From assembly GCF_003121295.1 (NCBI RefSeq), contig NZ_PHNC01000029.1, positions 1,488,001 to 1,552,000 on the forward strand: 64,000 nt of DNA. Direction: 5' to 3'. Made by a program: the position numbers and the translations under genes. The DNA is from Streptomyces orinoci (lineage in GTDB: Bacteria; Actinomycetota; Actinomycetes; Streptomycetales; Streptomycetaceae). Below are positions 8,012 through 16,124 of the stretch, in pieces; position 1 is the stretch's first letter; each line of letters starts with the position of its first letter. The notes beneath the pieces were generated by a model. The model searched no databases. It worked only from the letters and a program-made list of their open reading frames with translations, and had not been told where the DNA came from.

Positions 8012-8662
8012 TCAGGCCCGCCGGTGCAGCAACCGGCCGCCCAGCACCGTGGCCACACATGACCCCGCACCGGTGGCGAGCAATCCCGCCTCGTCCGGCA
8101 CATCGAACACCGCCAGATCGGCCCGCCTGCCCACGGACAGCGGTGCGGCCAGTGCGTCGGCGAGAACAGCTGCGCCGCGCAGCGGGTCAAGGTCCGGCTC
8201 GCCCGGCGGCGGGGCGGAGACGGGCAGCACGGTCAGCACGGTCAGACCGGAGCGGGCCACCGCGGTCCGTACCACCGGGTCGGTGAACGGACCGGCCACC
8301 GCCACCGTGCCCTGGCCCAGCATCCGCTGGAGGCCGCGCCGGGCGCTGCCCGCCCAGCGGGTCTCGGTCATCGGCAGGGCGGCCAGGGCCGCACCGGTGA
8401 GCGGACGGTCGCCGAGCAGCTCGTACTCGCGCGGGTCGGGATGGTACGTACGCTCCAGCAGCGCGGCCCCGTGCCACTGCCGCAGCCCGGGCAGCAGCAG
8501 GCCGGGCCAGCGGCGCAGCCGGGCGGCGGGGCAGGCGCCGGACACCTCGGGCAGCGGACCCAGGGCCACCACACGACCGCCGTCCACGGCCACCGCGCCA
8601 CCGGGGACGGGCGCCGAGCCCTCCCCGGCCAGCAGCAGGTCCGCCGTGTGAACGGTCAGCAT
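8012..8662 (-). CDS. amidohydrolase-like (imidazolonepropionase-like) protein lacking the metal centre
   Basis: A 216-residue protein with the two halves of the amidohydrolase composite beta-sandwich: an N-terminal GGAVAVDGGRVVALGPL segment and a C-terminal PLSVGRRADLAVFDV...VATVLGGRLL segment. Most of the metal-binding TIM barrel between them is shortened. Where active enzymes have PGLxxxHxH, this one reads LPGLRQWHGAAL, so the HxH pair is missing. Its ATG overlaps the mqnC stop codon by one base (TGATG), which strongly suggests co-translation with mqnC. Some menaquinone pathways use an amidohydrolase deaminase, but catalysis by this protein looks unlikely. A non-catalytic role is possible. 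Confidence 0.75.
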   Translation of the reverse strand: MLTVHTADLLLAGEGSAPVPGGAVAVDGGRVVALGPLPEVSGACPAARLRRWPGLLLPGLRQWHGAALLERTYHPDPREYELLGDRPLTGAALAALPMTETRWAGSARRGLQRMLGQGTVAVAGPFTDPVVRTAVARSGLTVLTVLPVSAPPPGEPDLDPLRGAAVLADALAAPLSVGRRADLAVFDVPDEAGLLATGAGSCVATVLGGRLLHRRA

Positions 8663-9873
8663 CAGTCGGAGGTGATCAGCTTCAGCTCGGGGTGCGCGGT
8701 GCCGCCCTCCAGCGCGGTGGAGGACAGGTGCGAGACCACCCGGTGGTCCACCGGGTCATTGGCCGGGTCGTCATGGATGTGCAGGTGCTCATAGGTGGTG
8801 GCACGCTGCGCCGGGACGCGGCCGGCCTTGCGGATGAGGTCGATCATCTCCACCAGGTTGGAGCGGTGCTTGGCGCCGGCCGAGGAGACCACGTTCTCCT
8901 CCAGCATCACCGAGCCCAGGTCGTCCGCCCCGTAGTGCAGCGACAGCTGGCCCGCCTCCTTGCCGGTGGTCAGCCAGGAGCCCTGGATATGGGCGACATT
9001 GTCCAGGAACAGCCGGGCCACGGCGATCATGCGCAGGTACTCGAAGACGGTGGCCTGGGTGCGGCCCCGGAGCACATTGTTCTGCGGCTGGTAGGTGTAG
9101 GGGATAAAGGCCCGGAAGCCGCCGGTGCGGTCCTGGACATCGCGGATCATCCGCAGGTGCTCGATCCGCTCGGCGTTGGTCTCGCCGGTGCCCATCAGCA
9201 TGGTGGAGGTGGACTCCACGCCCAGGTTGTGGGCGATCTCCATGATCTCCAGCCAGCGCTCGCCCGACTCCTTGAGCGGGGCGATGGCCTTGCGCGGCCG
9301 CTCCGGCAGCAGCTCGGCGCCGGCGCCGGCGAAGGAGTCCAGCCCGGCGGCGTGAATACGGCGGATGGCCTCCTCGGCGCTCACCCCGGAGATGCGCGCC
9401 ATGTGCTCCACCTCGGAGGCGCCCAGCGAGTGGATCACCAGCTGGGGGAACTCCTTCTTGATCGCCGAGAAGTGCTCCTCGTAGTACTCCACGCCGAAGT
9501 CGGGGTGGTGGCCGCCCTGGAACATGATCTGGGTGCCGCCCAGCTCCACGGTCTCGGCGCAGCGGCGCAGGATGTCGTCCAGGGAGCGGGTCCACACCTT
9601 GTCGCTCTTGGGCGGTGCGTAGAAGGCGCAGAACTTGCAGGCCGTCACGCAGGCGTTGGTGTAGTTGATGTTGCGCTCGATGATGTACGTGGCGATGTGC
9701 TCGACGCCCGCGTACCGGCGGCGGCGCACCGCGTCGGCGGCCGCGCCCAGGGCGTGCAGCGGGGCGGACCGGTAGAGCTCGAGCGCCTCCTCCGGGGTGA
9801 TCCGGCCGCCGGCGGCGGCGCGGTCGAGGACGGCTGCGACGTCAATAGACGCGAGGTCGGCGTTCGCGGTCAC
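8662..9873 (-). CDS. mqnC: cyclic dehypoxanthinyl futalosine synthase (radical SAM)
   Basis: A 403-residue radical SAM enzyme of the futalosine menaquinone pathway, which cyclises dehypoxanthine futalosine. The iron-sulfur motif CVTACKFC (CX3CX2C) sits near residue 62 after NINYTNA. The family motif FQGGHHPDFGVEYYE follows. Other conserved blocks are FAGAGAELL and YTYQPQNN, which separate it from MqnE. The GTG at 9873 is chosen because the longer in-frame extension is unrelated sequence and AAGGGA lies upstream. It is the first gene of a two-gene unit with the amidohydrolase-like gene. Confidence 0.95.
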   Translation of the reverse strand: MTANADLASIDVAAVLDRAAAGGRITPEEALELYRSAPLHALGAAADAVRRRRYAGVEHIATYIIERNINYTNACVTACKFCAFYAPPKSDKVWTRSLDDILRRCAETVELGGTQIMFQGGHHPDFGVEYYEEHFSAIKKEFPQLVIHSLGASEVEHMARISGVSAEEAIRRIHAAGLDSFAGAGAELLPERPRKAIAPLKESGERWLEIMEIAHNLGVESTSTMLMGTGETNAERIEHLRMIRDVQDRTGGFRAFIPYTYQPQNNVLRGRTQATVFEYLRMIAVARLFLDNVAHIQGSWLTTGKEAGQLSLHYGADDLGSVMLEENVVSSAGAKHRSNLVEMIDLIRKAGRVPAQRATTYEHLHIHDDPANDPVDHRVVSHLSSTALEGGTAHPELKLITSD

Positions 9874-10107
9874 CGGGCGTCCCTTCGGAGGGGGTTCGTC
9901 AAGACCGATCCAGCCTACGCCAGGGGTCCGCGGGGCCGTGGGGCGGCCGGACAAGGGGCCTTGGACCGGGACCGAAGGGGCCCTTGGATCTTTTGTTCGA
10001 CCTATGACTCAATTCACGGAACCCACTGGCCGGATTTCTCCATCCCCTAGGGCGAAACCGACACCGTCATGTCCTTCGGGGCAGCATCAACGTCACGGAG
10101 CGACTCG

Positions 10108-11223
10108 ATGACGCACTCATCAAACGGGGCCTACCGGTCCCGGGGACACCGCCGTGCCTCGCGCGCCAAGCGGTGGACCATCGTCGCGGTCTGCATAGCC
10201 GTGGTCGGCGGCATAGCCTGGCCGGTGCTCAGCTATTTCAACTACTTCGACCTGTTCTCGGACAAGGGCCAGTCCATCAGCTTCGGCCAGGACACCCCCG
10301 GCGGTCAGGCCGGGGGCAACTCCGGGCAGACCTCTCCCAACTCCCCGGTTCTGATGCCGACCGGCCCCAAGGCGGACTTCAAGATCGCCAACACGGTCTC
10401 GGAGGACGGCACCAAGATCGCCGTCACCACCCTGGAGGGCAAGAAGTCCGGCTTCACCGGCAAGGTGTGGGTGTGGGTGCCCAAGGAGTACAAGGACCCC
10501 AAGTACGCCAACAGCGGCTTCCCGGTGATGATCGCGCTGCCCGGCGGCGCCGGCTACCCGATCAACTACTGGATGGGCACCGACCTCAAGCTTGAGGCGA
10601 GCATCTCCAAGTGGCACGACGAGGGCAAGAGCCTGCCCTTCATCCTGGCCATGCCGGTGCTCAACCCGCACCCGGACAACGGCATCTACAACGACGCCAG
10701 TGACATCCCGGGCCAGCCGAAGATGGGCACCTGGCTCACCGAGGACGTCCCCGACCTCATCAAGGCCAACTTCCGCACCATCAAGTCCCGGGACGGCTGG
10801 GCCATGATGGGCTCCTCCACCGGCGGCTTCGCCAGCCTGAAGTCGATCCTGCAGAAGCCGGAGCAGTTCAAGGCGATCATCGCCTCCGGCCCGGACATCG
10901 CCCCCGACTCCCCCCTGTGGAACGGGCATGAGCAGGAGAAGGCGGCCAACAACCCCAATCTGCTGGCCCCCAAGCTGATCAAGAAGGGCAGCCCGGATGT
11001 CTATCTGGCCTTCCAGGTCGGCACCAGGGGCTCGGACGCCCAGGCCAAGCCCAAGATCGAGCAGTTCCTGGCCAAGTTCGCCAACAAGGGCCCGATTCAC
11101 ACCAAATACAGCGTGATCGAGGGCGGCGAACACAACGCCAAGACCTATGTGCCGGGCATGTACAACGGCGGCCTGATCCAGTGGATCAGTGAGCATATGC
11201 AGGGGCCGACCCCGGCTTCCTGA
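10108..11223 (+). CDS. membrane-anchored or secreted alpha/beta-hydrolase esterase (first tandem copy)
   Basis: A 371-residue protein with a short basic N-terminus and one hydrophobic helix (WTIVAVCIAVVGGIAWPVL, about residues 24-42), then a Gly/Gln-rich linker and an esterase D / antigen-85-type domain. The nucleophile elbow is GSSTGG at about residue 235, preceded by the FPVMIALPGGAGYP oxyanion strand; a late GGEHNAKTY supplies the likely catalytic His. The ATG at 10108 has GGAG eight bases upstream. It is followed after a strong terminator by a close paralogue. The signal-anchor suggests action outside the cytoplasmic membrane. The substrate is unknown. Confidence 0.85.
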   Translation: MTHSSNGAYRSRGHRRASRAKRWTIVAVCIAVVGGIAWPVLSYFNYFDLFSDKGQSISFGQDTPGGQAGGNSGQTSPNSPVLMPTGPKADFKIANTVSEDGTKIAVTTLEGKKSGFTGKVWVWVPKEYKDPKYANSGFPVMIALPGGAGYPINYWMGTDLKLEASISKWHDEGKSLPFILAMPVLNPHPDNGIYNDASDIPGQPKMGTWLTEDVPDLIKANFRTIKSRDGWAMMGSSTGGFASLKSILQKPEQFKAIIASGPDIAPDSPLWNGHEQEKAANNPNLLAPKLIKKGSPDVYLAFQVGTRGSDAQAKPKIEQFLAKFANKGPIHTKYSVIEGGEHNAKTYVPGMYNGGLIQWISEHMQGPTPAS

Positions 11224-11262
11224 CCGTAGGCGCCCGACCGCAGGCACTCGTCCAAGCACACC

Positions 11263-11294
11263 GGAGCCCCGGCCCGCAACAGGGCCGGGGCTCC
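11263..11294 (+). terminator. intrinsic terminator-like hairpin between tandem esterases
   Basis: The 13-bp arms GGAGCCCCGGCCC and GGGCCGGGGCTCC are perfectly complementary around a 6-nt loop, 40 bp after the first esterase stop. It separates the two paralogues into independent transcripts. Confidence 0.85.
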
Positions 11295-11358
11295 GCTGTG
11301 TTGTGTGGCATGGTGACCGCACACGACCATGGGTGGAAGCCGTCCCTGGAGCGACGCG

Positions 11359-12486
11359 ATGACGCACTCTGCGCACGGGGCCTACCGGTCCCGGGGCCAC
11401 CGGCGGGCCGCCCTGGCCAAGCGGTGGATCCTCGTCGCCCTGTGCATAACCGTGCTGGGCGGCATCGTCTGGCCGGTGCTCGATCACTTCGGGGTCTTCT
11501 CGGACCAGGGCGAGGCGATCAGCTTCGACCAGGACAACAAGGGTGGGGGGCAGGGCGGGGGTCAAACCGGGGGCAGCACCGGCCGCCGGCCGGGCGAGTC
11601 CTTGGCCTCCCTGCCGACCGGGCCCAAGGCCGACTTCACCATCGCCGGGACGGTCCCGGAGGACGGCACCAAGATCGCGGTGACCACCCTGGCGGGCAGG
11701 AAGTCCGGTTTCACCGGCAAGGTATGGGTCTGGGTGCCCAAGGAGTACCGGGAGGACCCCAGGTACGCCACCAGCGGCTTCCCGGTGATGATCGCCCTGC
11801 CCGGCGGCCCCGGCTATCCCGCCAACTACTGGATGGGCACCAACCTCGGGCTCCAGGCGAGCATTTCGCGGTGGTTCCACGAGGGCAGGAGCCTGCCCTT
11901 CATCCTGGCCATGCCGGTGCTCAACCCGCACCCGGACGACGGCGGGCTCTACTGGGACGGCAGCGACATCCCCGGCCAGCCGAGGATGGGCACCTGGCTC
12001 ACCGAGGACGTCCCCGACCTCATCCGGGCCAACTTCCGCACCATCAAGTCCCGGGACGGCTGGTGCTATATGGGCTCCTCCACCGGTGGCTTCGCCGGTC
12101 TGAAGTCGGTGCTGCAGAAGCCGGACAAGTTCAAGGCCGTGATCGCCTCCGGCCCGGACCTGGTCCCCGACTCCCGGCTGTGGCACGGACATGAGCGGGA
12201 GCAGGCGGCCAACACCCCCGCCGTGCTGGCCCAGCGGCTGATCGCCGCCGGGGGCCCGGAGGTCTATCTGGCCTTCCAGGTGGGGACGGTGGGCAGCGAC
12301 GCCCGCGCCAAGGGGCCCATCGAGGACTTTGTCGCCCACTACGGCCGGGGTCCGGTGAAGACCAGGCTGAGCGTGATCCAGGGCGGCCGGCATGACGCGG
12401 CCAGCTATGTGCCCAATATGGCGCGCGGGCAGCTGGTCCAGTGGATCAGCGAGCATATGCAGGGGCCGGTGCGGGTGCGCCCTTAA
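11359..12486 (+). CDS. membrane-anchored or secreted alpha/beta-hydrolase esterase (second tandem copy)
   Basis: A 375-residue paralogue of the preceding gene. The N-terminal AYRSRGHRR, the hydrophobic anchor, the linker position and the catalytic domain are nearly collinear; GSSTGG and the late GGRHDAASY match. It differs mostly in the linker, in a one-residue insertion (KEYRED versus KEYKD), and in several charged positions. The ATG at 11359 has GGAG at the same spacing as in the first copy. The stop codon is embedded in a 27-bp palindrome. Tandem duplication followed by divergence is the simplest explanation. Confidence 0.85.
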   Translation: MTHSAHGAYRSRGHRRAALAKRWILVALCITVLGGIVWPVLDHFGVFSDQGEAISFDQDNKGGGQGGGQTGGSTGRRPGESLASLPTGPKADFTIAGTVPEDGTKIAVTTLAGRKSGFTGKVWVWVPKEYREDPRYATSGFPVMIALPGGPGYPANYWMGTNLGLQASISRWFHEGRSLPFILAMPVLNPHPDDGGLYWDGSDIPGQPRMGTWLTEDVPDLIRANFRTIKSRDGWCYMGSSTGGFAGLKSVLQKPDKFKAVIASGPDLVPDSRLWHGHEREQAANTPAVLAQRLIAAGGPEVYLAFQVGTVGSDARAKGPIEDFVAHYGRGPVKTRLSVIQGGRHDAASYVPNMARGQLVQWISEHMQGPVRVRP

Positions 12487-12503
12487 GGGTCCCTTAAGGG
12501 CGC
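12477..12503. terminator. 27-bp perfect palindrome spanning the esterase stop codon
   Basis: Arms of 13 bp (GCGCCCTTAAGGG and its complement) flank a single T. The esterase TAA lies within the left arm. As RNA it could fold into a hairpin and act as a terminator or a 3'-end stabiliser. Confidence 0.65.
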
Positions 12504-12516
12504 GGGCGGTTGCACC

Positions 12517-12568
12517 ATGCGGCTCCGCCGCATATAGCTTGGGCCCCGCGCCCCTACGGGGCGCCCCC
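12517..12568. repeat. double dispersed hairpin cluster
   Basis: Two adjacent hairpins are visible: ATGCGGC-TCC-GCCGCAT (12517-12533) and GCGCCCC-TAC-GGGGCGC (12548-12564). Both resemble short hairpin elements scattered in streptomycete intergenic regions. They lie between the convergent esterase and mqnA genes and may terminate either. Confidence 0.6.
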
Positions 12569-12605
12569 AGCGGTCGGGCAAGAGCCTTCAGACAGGCCCC
12601 GGCGG

Positions 12606-13463
12606 TCAGCCCTCCAGCAACCGCACCCGGACATCCGCCGGGTAGCCCGTGGACGGGCCCGTGCGGCGGGCGAACTCGGCGACCCCCGCCAACTGCCGTT
12701 CCCCGAACCGGAAGTCCAGGGTGGTGAAGTAGCGCTCCAGCAGCTCGGCGTCGAACGCCTCCCAGCGCGCGGCCTGTTCGGCGACCTTGGTGACCTCGCG
12801 CAGGGAGAGGTCACGGGAGGCCAGGAACGCCTGGTGCACCTTGGTCACCAGGACCGGTTCCCGCTCCAGATAGTCCCGGCGGGCGGCCCAGACCGCGAAG
12901 ACAAACGGCAGGCCCGTCCACTCCTTCCACATCTGCCCCAGGTCATGCACCGCCAGCCCCAGCTCGGGCGCCTGGTGCAGGGCGGCGCGCAGCGCCGCGT
13001 CACCGATCAGTACGGCGGCATCCGCCTCCTGCATCATGGCGCCCAGGTCCGGCGGGCAGGTGTAGTAGTCCGGCCGTACGCCGTAGCGCTCGGCGAGCAG
13101 CAGCTGGGCCAGGCGCACCGAGGTGCGCGAGGTGGAGCCCAGGGCGACGCGCGCCCCGTCCAGCTTCTCCAGCGGCAGCTGGGAGACGATCACACAGGAC
13201 ATCACCGGGCCGTCGCAGCCCACCGCGATATCCGGCAGGGCCACCAGGTCCTCGCTGTGGCGCAGGAACTCCACCAGGGTGACCGGGGCGATGTCCAGCT
13301 CGCCGCGGATCAGCCGCTCGCTGAGCTTTTCCGGGGTGTCCTTGGTCAGGTCCAGGTCGAGCAGGCTGCCGGTGCGGGCCAGGCCCCAGTAGAGCGGCAG
13401 ACAGTTGAGGAACTGGATGTGCCCGACGCGCGGGCGGGAGCGGTGCCAGGCTGAATTGTCCAC
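12606..13463 (-). CDS. mqnA: chorismate dehydratase, first step of futalosine pathway
   Basis: A 285-residue MqnA protein that dehydrates chorismate to 3-(1-carboxyvinyl)oxybenzoate, the entry step of the futalosine route. It shows the family start RVGHIQFLNCLPLYWGL, the S-x-T-S block VALGSTSRTSVRLAQLLL, and AAVLIGDAALRA, in a periplasmic-binding-protein fold. The start is GTG. The gene is monocistronic as far as spacing shows, convergent with the second esterase and divergent from the cold-shock gene. Length and motifs are typical. Confidence 0.95.
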   Translation of the reverse strand: MDNSAWHRSRPRVGHIQFLNCLPLYWGLARTGSLLDLDLTKDTPEKLSERLIRGELDIAPVTLVEFLRHSEDLVALPDIAVGCDGPVMSCVIVSQLPLEKLDGARVALGSTSRTSVRLAQLLLAERYGVRPDYYTCPPDLGAMMQEADAAVLIGDAALRAALHQAPELGLAVHDLGQMWKEWTGLPFVFAVWAARRDYLEREPVLVTKVHQAFLASRDLSLREVTKVAEQAARWEAFDAELLERYFTTLDFRFGERQLAGVAEFARRTGPSTGYPADVRVRLLEG

Positions 13464-13612
13464 AGCGGGAGGCTAGCCCCGGGCCGGTATCCGGCCCGCG
13501 CCGGGTGCCGCCGGGCCCCCGGGGCCGACCGGCGATCTTTTCCGGCCGTGCGGGCGGGAAAACCCCCCTTGAGCGTGATCTTCGACTCTTCCATCGCGAG
13601 AACGTGCCGTGC

Positions 13613-13747
13613 TAGGCTCGCCGCAAGTTGCAGTTTGGTTTCCCTTGCAGTACAGAGCCTGCGGAGCATGTAACCCGCAGGCTTTTGTAGTTTTCAGACT
13701 TCTCGAAGGTTCTGGAGCAGGGCAACCCTTTGGCCCAAGGAGGGCTT
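13613..13747 (+). promoter_or_regulatory. structured 5' leader of the cold-shock gene
   Basis: A TAGGCT box at 13613-13618 could be a -10 element, giving a leader of over 100 nt. In the leader, AGCCTGCGG (13656-13664) pairs perfectly with CCGCAGGCT (13675-13683), and a TTTT run follows, so it looks like an attenuator or thermosensitive hairpin. The ribosome-binding site AAGGAGG lies just before the ATG. Long structured leaders are known for cold-shock genes in other bacteria; the regulatory role here is inference. Confidence 0.5.
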
Positions 13748-13951
13748 ATGGCTACCGGAACCGTGAAGTGGTTCAACGCTGAAAAGGGCTTTGGCTTCAT
13801 CGCCCAGGACGGCGGGGGCCCCGACGTCTTCGTTCACTACTCCGCGATCAACGCTGCTGGCTTCCGCTCCCTCGAGGAGAACCAGCAGGTCACCTTTGAC
13901 GTCACCCAGGGCCCCAAGGGTCCGCAGGCGGAGAACGTCACCCCGGCCTGA
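13748..13951 (+). CDS. CspA-family cold-shock protein
   Basis: A 67-residue single cold-shock domain with both RNA-binding motifs intact: RNP1 as KGFGFIAQ and RNP2 as VFVHYS. It begins TGTVKWFNAEKG and ends at the usual length for streptomycete 7-kDa cold-shock proteins. It acts as a single-stranded nucleic-acid chaperone in the cytoplasm. The ATG at 13748 directly follows AAGGAGGGCTT. It has a long structured leader and a strong terminator, so it is probably expressed alone and at a high level. Confidence 0.97.
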   Translation: MATGTVKWFNAEKGFGFIAQDGGGPDVFVHYSAINAAGFRSLEENQQVTFDVTQGPKGPQAENVTPA

Positions 13952-13974
13952 TCGCGGCCGATACGCAGTAACCA

Positions 13975-14016
13975 AGGAGCCCCGTCCCCCGCTTCGGCGG
14001 TGGGAACGGGGCTCCT
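13975..14016 (+). terminator. terminator of the cold-shock gene
   Basis: AGGAGCCCCGT and ACGGGGCTCCT-type arms close over an inner CCCCCGC-TTCG-GCGG stem, 24 bp after the stop. The TTCG tetraloop is a classic stabilising loop. No long T run follows, which is normal in high-GC actinobacteria. Confidence 0.8.
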
Positions 14017-14239
14017 GCCCTTTACCGGGACTTCACCGTCCCGTTGTTTACCGATCTCCGGCCGGGGTCGCGGAAGATCCCATTCCGCCCGGCGGCCCGC
14101 TTTCCGGGAAGGCCCGCGGCCGATTCCGTCCGGGCTCTGCCGGCGCCCCGCCATGGCTGGAAATGCGGCCTTAATAAAAACCTGACATCCGGCGATCACC
14201 AAGTGGCGAGCTCGGTGCGGCCCTGGCCAAAAACCGCCG

Positions 14240-16036
14240 CTATTCGGACGCCTGGTAGAGCGCATCGATCTCCGCCGCATACCGCCGGGTGATGGCCGTC
14301 CGGCGCAGCTTGAGGGTGGGGGTCAGGGAGCCGTCCGCCACCGTGAAGTCCTCCGGCAGGATGGCGAAGGCCCGGATCCGCACCGGCCCCGCGAACTGGT
14401 CATTGGCCGCGTCCACCGCCTCCTGGCACAGCTGGCGCACGGCCGGGTGCCTGGCCGGCCCCTCGGCGCCGAACTCCACCCCCATCCGCCGGGCCCAGCC
14501 GGTGATCTCCTCGGTGTCCAGGGTGAGCAGGGCCACCGGGTAGGGGCGGCGGTCGCCGGCCACCACCGCGTGGGAGATCCAGCGGGACTGCTGGAGGGCG
14601 AACTCCACCAGCGAGGGGGTGATGTTCTTGCCGCTCGAGGTGATCACCAGCTCCTTTTTGCGGCCGGTGATGGTGAGATAGCCGTCCTCGTCCAGCCGCC
14701 CCAGGTCACCGGTGTGCAGCCAGCCCCCGGCATCCAGCACCTCGGCGGTGGCGGCGGGGTTGTTGTGGTAGCCCTGGAAGACCCCGGGGCCCCGGGCCAG
14801 CACCTCGCCGTCCTCGGCAATGCGCAGCTCACAGCCGGGGATGGCCCGTCCCACCGTGCCGGGCCGGGCAGCGCCCGGATGGTTCATGGTGATCACCCCG
14901 GCGGCCTCGGTCATCCCATAGCCCTCCAGCAACGGGATGCCACAGGCCCGCATCAGCTCCATGGTCTGCGGGGCGATCGGCGCCCCGCCGCTGCGGGCGG
15001 AGCGCAGCCGCCCGCCGAACAGCTCCCTTACCGGGGCGAACAGCCGGTGCTCGGCCTCCTCCCAGCGGGTGCGCAGTTCCCCGGTGAGCTCCTCGCCGCG
15101 CTCCCGGGCCGCCTGGGCCGCCAGCCCCACCCTTATCGCCTCCGCCAGCCGCGCCGGGCCGTCCGGCCCCTCGGCCTCGGCCAGCGAGCGGATCCGGGAG
15201 TGCACCTTCTCGTACAGCCGGGGTACCGAGGGCAGCTGGGTGGGGCGGATCTCGGACAGCTCGGTGAGCACCCGGTCGATCCGGCCGCCGTAGTAACAGA
15301 GAGTGGCGCCCCGGAACAGGGCGGTGCACTGGGTGATCTGGGCCAGCACATGGGCCAGCGGCAGATAGAGGTAGACGGTGTCCCCCGGGCCGCCTTCCAG
15401 CAGCTCGGCGGTGGCGCGGTGGTTGGACAGCAGATTGCCATGGGTGAGGCGGCAGCCCTTGGGCGGGCCGGTGGTGCCCGAGGTGTAGAAGATGCCGCAG
15501 AGGTCGTCCTCGGTACGGGCTTGGGCGCGGGCGAGCAGCTCTTCTTCGGGGCCGGGGTCGGGCAACTCACCCAGGACCAGGGCTGGTTCGGGGGCGCCCG
15601 TCCCGTCCATCAGCGCCACCCAGCGCAGTTGGGGCAGCTTGGCCCGTACCGCGGCCACCCGCTCGGCCTGGGCCGCGTTCTCCACAATGACCCCGTGGGC
15701 GCCCGAGTCCCCCAGCACCCAGAGGAGTTCGGCCTCCGCGGCCGAGGGATGGACCGGCACCACCGCCGCCCCGGCGGCCAGCACGGCGAACTGGGCGAAG
15801 GTCCACTCGGGGCGGGTCTCGGCAAGGATGCCCACCCGCTCCCCGGGCCGGACGCCCAGACCCAGCAGACCACGCCCCAGCGAGCGGACCGTCCTGGCCA
15901 GGTCGGTGTAGGAGAACTCCTGTCGGCCACCTTCACCGGTACGGCCGGAGAAGCCGGAGCGCAGGGCGGGCAGGGGGCCGTAGCGGTCCGCTGACCATTC
16001 GGTGAACACCGCCAGGGTGCGGGGAAGTCGGGGCAC
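14240..16036 (-). CDS. long-chain acyl-CoA ligase / AMP-dependent synthetase
   Basis: A roughly 598-residue adenylate-forming enzyme of the FadD15-like long-chain acyl-CoA synthetase type. The P-loop-like A3 motif GIFYTSGTTGPPKG is near residue 180, with LLEGYGMTEAAGV (A5), LHTGDLGRLDEDGYL (A7) and ITGRKKELVITSSGKN (A8) in order, and a C-terminal TLKLRR lysine region. It activates a fatty acid to acyl-AMP and then acyl-CoA. A GTG at 16036 is used as the start because it gives the usual family N-terminus (VPRLPRTLAVF); no clear ribosome-binding site is seen, and a GTG at 16096 is the alternative. It is divergent from an AraC-type regulator gene. Confidence 0.92.
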   Translation of the reverse strand: MPRLPRTLAVFTEWSADRYGPLPALRSGFSGRTGEGGRQEFSYTDLARTVRSLGRGLLGLGVRPGERVGILAETRPEWTFAQFAVLAAGAAVVPVHPSAAEAELLWVLGDSGAHGVIVENAAQAERVAAVRAKLPQLRWVALMDGTGAPEPALVLGELPDPGPEEELLARAQARTEDDLCGIFYTSGTTGPPKGCRLTHGNLLSNHRATAELLEGGPGDTVYLYLPLAHVLAQITQCTALFRGATLCYYGGRIDRVLTELSEIRPTQLPSVPRLYEKVHSRIRSLAEAEGPDGPARLAEAIRVGLAAQAARERGEELTGELRTRWEEAEHRLFAPVRELFGGRLRSARSGGAPIAPQTMELMRACGIPLLEGYGMTEAAGVITMNHPGAARPGTVGRAIPGCELRIAEDGEVLARGPGVFQGYHNNPAATAEVLDAGGWLHTGDLGRLDEDGYLTITGRKKELVITSSGKNITPSLVEFALQQSRWISHAVVAGDRRPYPVALLTLDTEEITGWARRMGVEFGAEGPARHPAVRQLCQEAVDAANDQFAGPVRIRAFAILPEDFTVADGSLTPTLKLRRTAITRRYAAEIDALYQASE

Positions 16037-16124
16037 AGGAACCCACGCTAGGCAGTGCGGACGGTGGCCGGGGATGGCCGGAAGCGTCAGCGCCACTGAC
16101 CGTGGCGCTCAGCACAATGCCCTC

